10,081 bases of DNA, taken from assembly GCA_031264605.1 (NCBI GenBank), contig JAISDQ010000192.1, positions 1 to 10,081 of the forward strand, given 5' to 3'. Shown in pieces: positions 5,687 through 10,081 of this stretch (the stretch's first letter is position 1; every line of letters starts with the position of its first letter). A program made the position numbers and the translations under genes. The notes under the pieces are model-generated. The model had not been told where the DNA came from. It made no database searches and saw nothing but the letters and a program-made list of their open reading frames with translations. The stretch comes from Synergistaceae bacterium (GTDB lineage: Bacteria; Synergistota; Synergistia; Synergistales; Synergistaceae).

Positions 5687-8274
5687 TTGAGCCCCAATAT
5701 CCCCCTGCTCTTTTTCCGCAGCCGCGAGACCATTTCAAGGGCTTCGATCGGCGTCATGCGGTTGGGATCGCACTGTGAGATTTCCTCTATCACTCCCTCG
5801 CGCTCCGCGTCGAAAAATATCTCCTTCTGCACGTTTTTCCTGGAAATCTCGGATAACGCCGGGCGCGAATGCCCCGACGACCTTTCGAGTTCGCCGAGTA
5901 TCTCCTGCGCGCGCGTCACCACGAGAGAAGGGACTCCGGCAAGGCGCGCGACCTCCACTCCGTACGACCTGTCGGCCGGCCCTTCCGCCACTTTATGCAG
6001 GAACCTGATTCCGTTTTTGGATTCCTCCACCGCCATGCTCAAGTTCACGAGCTGAGGTAGAGACAGGTTTGTGAGTTCGTGATAGTGAGTGGCGAAGAGC
6101 GCTTTCGTCCGCCCTTCGACGTTGAGGTCCAAAAACTCCAGCACCGCCCACGCTATGCTCATCCCATCGTAAGTCGACGTCCCTCTGCCTATCTCGTCGA
6201 GTATCACGAGGCTGCTGGATGTGACGTGCCGCAGTATGTTGGCCGTCTCCACCATCTCCACCATGAACGTGCTGCGGCCCATGGAGAGTTCGTCACGCGC
6301 CCCGATCCGGGTGAAAATTCTGTCGATAAGCCCTATCCGCGCTTCCTCCGCCGGTACGAACGAACCCATGTGAGCCATCAGGGCCGCCAGGGCGGCGGTC
6401 CTGAGATACGTCGATTTTCCGGCCATGTTAGGGCCGGTGATCACCGCGATACATCCCGAATCATGTCCGTCCGGATCGAGCGCTATGTCGTTCGGCGTAA
6501 AGGGCGATGCCGTCTGCGAGCGCTCTATCACCGGATGGCGCGCTCCCCGGATGTTGAAAATCCTGCTTTGATCCATCTTCGGCCGCACGTACGCGTTATC
6601 CCGCGCGACCTCGGCAAGCGAACACAGCACGTCGAGGACGGCTACGGCCGACGAAGCCGCCTGGCATGAAGCGCCGTTATCGAGGACTTTCGAGACCATC
6701 TCCTTGTAAATAGTTTCCTCACGAACGCCGATATCCTGTTCCGCCCTGAAAATACGGCGTTCTATTTCCTTGAGGCGCTCGTTCACGAACCGCTCCCCGC
6801 CCGCCACCGTCTGGCGTCTCACATAATCAGGGGGAGCTTTGTCGGCGAAATTCTTGCCCAGTTCGATGTAATATCCGAAAACGGAATTTTTGCCCACCCT
6901 GACCTTGAGCCCCGTGCGTTCGCGCTCGGAAGTCTCGAACATTTTCAAATTTTCCTCGGCATGAGCTATCGCGTCGCGGTAATCGTCGAGTTCGGCGTCA
7001 AAACCGTCGCGGATAATCGCGGAGGCCATGTTCCTCGGGAGGTCGTCGATCAGCGCGTTTTCGAGCAGAGTCCGCAAATCCGACTGATCCCCGACGTCGC
7101 GGAATATCGATTTCAACCCCGCGAATTCAGCGTTATCAGCCGCGGCGCGGATTTCGGGCACGGATGAAAGCGTATCCCTCACTACGCCCAGGTCTCTTGG
7201 ATTTCCGATTTTCATCGAGAGACGGGATATGGCCCGCTCCATGTCGCCGCACTTCGAAAGCGCCGAGACAAGTTTTCTCCTTATAGGATTGTCGTCGACC
7301 AGAAACTCCACGCAATCGTGCCTGAAGGAAATCTCGCCGAGCCGTCTCGAAGGGCGCGATATCCAATCCCGAAGGAGACGCCGCCCCATTGGCGTCTTGC
7401 AGCGGTTCAAAACGGAATATAGGGAAGGCCCGGAGGAGTCGAACAACTCCAGATTGGCCTGCGTCGAATGGTCCAATATCAGCATGCCGCCGGGTATGAT
7501 GGGGCGGATTTCGCGCACGTGCTCCCCCCCTCCGAACTGAGTCTCTTCGAGATATCTGAGCACGGCCGCGGCGGTTCCTGACGCGGGATCGTCGTCCTCC
7601 AGGCCCATCGAGTGAAGCGTTGGGATATTCCATCGTTTGCAAAGCCATCCGGCGCCGTAAGACGCGGAGAATTCGCCCCGTTCGCGGGACACGACCGTCG
7701 GGCGCGAAGCCGTCCCTTCCGGCCAGACCTCCGCGAACATTCTTTCCTGACCGTGCGGCACGAGAATTTCCCCCGGAGAAAACGTCATGATATGAGAAAC
7801 GGCCTCATCGGCCGCGAAGGTACCCGCTTCGAGTTTCCCAGCGCCCGAAGTGAGAAAAGCTATCGAGATATTCTCCGCCCCGAATTGGGCCGCCGCGAGA
7901 CGCCCCTCCTCCGGAGCGTCCTGCGGCACGTAGGTGCCGGGCGTGACGACGCGGACCACTTTCCGCCCGACCAGATTCTTTCCGTCGGGCTCGGTCACCT
8001 GGTCGCAGATGGCCACTCGCAAACCGGCCGATATGAGGCGTCCTATATAGGCGTCAAGGGCGTGATGCGGAACTCCCGCCATCGGAATAGCCTTGTCCTG
8101 ATCGCGGGCCGTGAGCGTGATATCCAAAATCTCAGACGCTTTGACCGCGTCGTCGAAAAACATCTCGAAAAAATCGCCCATGCGAAACAGCAGAACGCAG
8201 TCCGGGTATTTGTCCTTCCATTCCGAGTACTGCGCGAGCATGGGAGTCATTTTCACGCCTTCCGGCAGTTTCAA
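5683..8274 (-). CDS. mutS: DNA mismatch repair protein MutS
   Basis: MutS recognises mismatches and small loops and recruits MutL. The 863-residue length is typical for MutS1. The mismatch-reading Phe-x-Glu is present in RMGDFFEMFFDD (Phe35, Glu37). The core, lever and clamp domains run from about 250 to 560. The ABC-type ATPase has Walker A TGPNMAGKST (613-622), a signature region MGRSTFMVEM (665-674), Walker B LVILDEIGRGTST (689-701, Asp693 and Glu694) and the His loop ATHYHEL (728-734). A short C-terminal helix-rich tail ends in MTPIEALEMVSRLRKK (840-855), typical of the tetramerisation and MutL-interaction end. The frame opens with TTG at 8274 behind a GGGGG run. An ATG at 8250 with GGAAGG 7 nt upstream, giving MTPMLAQY, is a realistic alternative start that loses only 8 residues. 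The stop overlaps the mutL ATG. Confidence 0.97.
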   Translation of the reverse strand: MKLPEGVKMTPMLAQYSEWKDKYPDCVLLFRMGDFFEMFFDDAVKASEILDITLTARDQDKAIPMAGVPHHALDAYIGRLISAGLRVAICDQVTEPDGKNLVGRKVVRVVTPGTYVPQDAPEEGRLAAAQFGAENISIAFLTSGAGKLEAGTFAADEAVSHIMTFSPGEILVPHGQERMFAEVWPEGTASRPTVVSRERGEFSASYGAGWLCKRWNIPTLHSMGLEDDDPASGTAAAVLRYLEETQFGGGEHVREIRPIIPGGMLILDHSTQANLELFDSSGPSLYSVLNRCKTPMGRRLLRDWISRPSRRLGEISFRHDCVEFLVDDNPIRRKLVSALSKCGDMERAISRLSMKIGNPRDLGVVRDTLSSVPEIRAAADNAEFAGLKSIFRDVGDQSDLRTLLENALIDDLPRNMASAIIRDGFDAELDDYRDAIAHAEENLKMFETSERERTGLKVRVGKNSVFGYYIELGKNFADKAPPDYVRRQTVAGGERFVNERLKEIERRIFRAEQDIGVREETIYKEMVSKVLDNGASCQAASSAVAVLDVLCSLAEVARDNAYVRPKMDQSRIFNIRGARHPVIERSQTASPFTPNDIALDPDGHDSGCIAVITGPNMAGKSTYLRTAALAALMAHMGSFVPAEEARIGLIDRIFTRIGARDELSMGRSTFMVEMVETANILRHVTSSSLVILDEIGRGTSTYDGMSIAWAVLEFLDLNVEGRTKALFATHYHELTNLSLPQLVNLSMAVEESKNGIRFLHKVAEGPADRSYGVEVARLAGVPSLVVTRAQEILGELERSSGHSRPALSEISRKNVQKEIFFDAEREGVIEEISQCDPNRMTPIEALEMVSRLRKKSRGILGLK

Positions 8275-8308
8275 CTCAAAACCCCCGCCATTTCGAACGC
8301 CCTCTCTC

Positions 8309-9202
8309 TCAGGACAGGGCGTCTTTGATTTTCAGCGATATCTCGGCCGGTACTTTAAGGTATTTCACCACGTTTTTAGTCGACACGTCACGCTTTTTTT
8401 TCTTGACCTTGACCGTCACGTTCGACACGCTGATGTAAGGATCCCATGAATCGGGATACATCGTCACGGCGGCGTATTTTTCGTCGCTAGGTTCAGACGG
8501 GGCGTTCCGCCCGTCGAGCGGCGTCATGAGCGCTCCGAAATCGCCGCGGGAGAGCGATTCCTTGAAAGCGGCGGTATTTTCTATAAAAGCGACGGATTTC
8601 GGAAGCTCCACGGCGTCCATCCACATTCCGCGCCTTTCGGAATACGGCGCGTTAGCCTGCTTCGCGGGGGCCGCCGCCGAGAGATACCCGATCCAGACAG
8701 CCTCGGCCGCCCATATCGCCCATAATTCCCAACCGCTGACCGTCATTGCCCCGCTCCCCGAAGAGCCCGATATCGACCAACCCAAGCCGTTTATGAATTT
8801 TATCCCATCCCAGGCATCGCGCGGATTTTCGAAGTACATAGAAACCGTCTCGAATACTTCCTGCACCTCGGATAATTTTGTCACCCCGTACGCGGCGAGA
8901 TAAAAAAACCAGTGGAAGACATAAGCGCAAATGAATACGATAATCCCTGATATCACGGCGCATGAGACGTTTCTCACGTGGAACGCCGATACTCCCTTTG
9001 ACACGGCAAATCCCAGCAACGCCCCCAATGCCCCCGCCAACAGGATATTGATGTATATAAGCGGGATAACGGCGCTGACTATGCCGTACAGCGCCCCTGC
9101 CGCCACAGCCAGAACGCAGCCCCCGAGAGCGGTCAGGATCACTCCGGAAGGCGGCGCGGCGCCCGAAGGTTTATAGTACGCGAGGCGCGTGGTTCCGTCC
9201 AT
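8309..9202 (-). CDS. Uncharacterised membrane protein, four predicted helices
   Basis: I do not recognise a function for this 297-residue protein. The N-terminus reads RLAYYKPSG and leads into four hydrophobic segments: about 21-44, 46-69 (including PLIYINILLAGALGALLGF), 80-105 and 157-178. A loop of about 50 residues between helices 3 and 4 is Gly/Ser-rich at 144-156. After helix 4 comes a soluble C-terminal region of about 120 residues containing MYPDSWDPYISVSNVTVKVKKKKRD. There is no signal-peptidase site or enzyme motif. ATG at 9202 lies 1 nt after the ruvX stop, and GGGAGG within the end of ruvX serves as SD. The stop is 34 nt before mutS. The position suggests co-expression with ruvX and mutS but does not prove a shared role. 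A slippery A-AAA-AAG heptamer near the 3' end could yield a shortened form. It is a real gene by codon structure and spacing. Confidence 0.85.
   Translation of the reverse strand: MDGTTRLAYYKPSGAAPPSGVILTALGGCVLAVAAGALYGIVSAVIPLIYINILLAGALGALLGFAVSKGVSAFHVRNVSCAVISGIIVFICAYVFHWFFYLAAYGVTKLSEVQEVFETVSMYFENPRDAWDGIKFINGLGWSISGSSGSGAMTVSGWELWAIWAAEAVWIGYLSAAAPAKQANAPYSERRGMWMDAVELPKSVAFIENTAAFKESLSRGDFGALMTPLDGRNAPSEPSDEKYAAVTMYPDSWDPYISVSNVTVKVKKKKRDVSTKNVVKYLKVPAEISLKIKDALS
8393..8401 (-). other. Eight-A run with in-frame A-AAA-AAG slippery heptamer
   Basis: On the minus strand the codons AAG AAA AAA AAG (Lys267-270) create an eight-A run whose last seven bases read A-AAA-AAG in the X-XXY-YYZ register. 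That is the same heptamer and register used for -1 frameshifting in E. coli dnaX. A -1 slip here adds one Ala (GCG) and then meets TGA, giving a 271-residue product instead of 297. A weak AAGG lies upstream, and I see no strong downstream hairpin. Frameshifting or transcriptional slippage is therefore possible but unproven. Confidence 0.35.
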
Positions 9203-9203
9203 G

Positions 9204-9671
9204 TCAATCCCCGCCTCCCAGCGCGACTCCGGCGGGGGAGTTTCTGGATTCCCCGGAATCGAGATAGTTCTGCAGCAAAACAGCGGCCGCGACCTTATCG
9301 ACAGCGCGTTTCCTCCCGGCGCGCGATACGTTGGCCTCTATCAGCGCCCGATTCGCGATCACCGTAGTAAATCTCTCGTCCCACATGACGACCTCCACTT
9401 CCGGGAAAAAAGCCCTGAGACTTTCAACCGTTTCTTTGACATGCCTTGCCTCGGGCCCATAGCTTCCGTCCGTGCGGCGGGGCATCCCAACTACTATTTT
9501 ACCCGCGCCGCGCTCGTCCAATATCTTCGAAAGATTTTCCATCCAACTGTCTTTTGCCCGCAGTACCGACACTCCCTGCGCGAATACGCCGGTAGGATCG
9601 CTCGCGGCCACGCCTATTCTAACTGTTCCTATGTCGAGAGCTATCACGTTTCCCCTGTCCGATGAACTCAT
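9204..9671 (-). CDS. ruvX: YqgF/RuvX family pre-16S rRNA nuclease (putative Holliday junction resolvase)
   Basis: This is an RNase H-fold nuclease that in bacteria is linked to processing of the 16S rRNA 5' end and historically annotated as a Holliday junction resolvase. The 155-residue protein begins with the first acidic strand ALDIGTVRIGVAASD (11-25, Asp13, then G-x-x-R-x-G). It continues with VVGMPRRTDGS (60-70), the second acidic motif WDERFTT (97-103, Glu99) and DKVAAAVLLQNYL (125-137, Asp125). All expected active-site acids are therefore present and the length is normal for the family. I chose ATG at 9671, which overlaps the alaS stop as ATGA. An in-frame TTG at 9686 would add 5 residues and is less likely. 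alaS-ruvX adjacency is a known order in Firmicutes and relatives. The family is certain, while the exact biochemical role is less settled. Confidence 0.94.
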   Translation of the reverse strand: MSSSDRGNVIALDIGTVRIGVAASDPTGVFAQGVSVLRAKDSWMENLSKILDERGAGKIVVGMPRRTDGSYGPEARHVKETVESLRAFFPEVEVVMWDERFTTVIANRALIEANVSRAGRKRAVDKVAAAVLLQNYLDSGESRNSPAGVALGGGD

Positions 9672-10081
9672 TGGTCTTTCGGGCAACCCGCCTGTTCTCT
9701 CACTATTTTTTCGGCCGATTCGAGAGCTTCAGCGAGGCGCGGGATATCGCCGCCGCCGCCCTGCCCCATCGACGGTTTACCGCCTCCGCTTCCGCCGATA
9801 ATCGAGGAGATTTCCCGCGCCAGATTCCCGGCGTGCACCCCGCGTTTCACGGCCAGGTCCGACGCCATGCATATGAGCGACGCCGCGTCGCCCTCGATTC
9901 CGGCCAGCATCAGGACGGAATCTTTCTCCAGTTGTTTCAGCCTGTCCCCGATCCGGCGCAGCATATCGCGCGACGCGCCTTTGAAACTGGCGGCGACCAG
10001 CGGAATGCCGTCTATCCGCACCGCTTTTCGCAGGATTTCGCGAGCCGAGGAAAGCATATCCGAGAGCGCCAGTTCCTGATT
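9668..10081 (-). CDS. alaS: Alanyl-tRNA synthetase, C-terminal end (partial)
   Basis: Only the last 137 codons are inside the window, and the frame is open to the right edge (first complete residues NQELALSDML). AlaRS charges tRNA-Ala. The visible part corresponds to the C-terminal oligomerisation and DHHA1 domain. DAASLICMASDLAVKRGVHAG leads into LAREISSIIGG and a Gly-rich stretch GGSGGGKPSMGQGGGG, followed by the terminal helix IPRLAEALESAEKIVREQ. The HAG-x-(L/I)-(A/V)-RE and GGSGGGKP pattern with a final short helix is characteristic of AlaRS rather than of a stand-alone DHHA1 phosphoesterase. Catalytic and editing domains lie outside the window. The TGA stop overlaps the ruvX ATG by 4 nt, so ruvX translation is probably coupled to alaS. 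Confidence 0.93.
   Translation of the reverse strand, partial: NQELALSDMLSSAREILRKAVRIDGIPLVAASFKGASRDMLRRIGDRLKQLEKDSVLMLAGIEGDAASLICMASDLAVKRGVHAGNLAREISSIIGGSGGGKPSMGQGGGGDIPRLAEALESAEKIVREQAGCPKDQ

Noticed and set aside
1..10081. CRISPR array, tRNA/rRNA genes, insertion sequence, prophage, toxin-antitoxin or defence system
   Set aside because: No regularly spaced repeats, transposase or integrase motifs, terminal inverted repeats or RNA-gene signatures were seen. Nearly all of the window is explained by housekeeping genes.

Overview
The window is an ordinary chromosomal housekeeping segment. Every supported gene lies on the minus strand, so transcription reads from high to low coordinates. 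In that order the genes are alaS (only its 3' end is inside the window), ruvX/yqgF, a four-helix membrane protein of unknown function, mutS, mutL, miaA, ispH and rpsA. After a gap of about 370 bp comes the 5' end of a probable FIST-domain protein that runs off the window at position 1.

The organism is a moderately GC-rich bacterium. It has bacterial-type ribosomal protein S1, the MEP isoprenoid pathway (IspH) and a mismatch-repair pair of the MutS plus endonuclease-type MutL kind. mutS-mutL-miaA and alaS-ruvX are classic Firmicutes-like gene orders, and ispH directly followed by an S1 gene recalls the IspH-S1 fusion of Clostridia. Together with the diderm-like gene content, my best guess is Synergistota, with a clostridial relative as the alternative. 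This is inference from memory of gene order and was not tested by search.

Layout: 10081-8309 holds the alaS end, ruvX and the membrane protein. 8274-2994 holds mutS, mutL and miaA, and 2997-576 holds ispH and rpsA. Spacing is extremely tight. alaS/ruvX, mutS/mutL, mutL/miaA and miaA/ispH each overlap by 4 nt (ATGA or GTGA), ruvX and the membrane protein are 1 nt apart, and the only larger gaps are 34 nt before mutS and 22 nt before rpsA. This is almost certainly one long co-transcribed, translationally coupled unit. It joins tRNA charging and modification (AlaS, MiaA), rRNA processing (RuvX/YqgF), DNA repair (MutS, MutL), isoprenoid precursor synthesis (IspH, whose product DMAPP is MiaA's substrate) and translation (S1).

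The only substantial non-coding stretch, 207-575, contains a dense cluster of short palindromes (420-571) immediately after rpsA and a good -10 box for the FIST-domain gene. I found no CRISPR array, tRNA or rRNA gene, insertion sequence, prophage or defence system, and no evidence of a novel multi-gene system. The features most worth a second look are the palindrome cluster, the uncharacterised membrane protein with a dnaX-like slippery heptamer near its 3' end, and a dyad with promoter-like boxes inside ispH.
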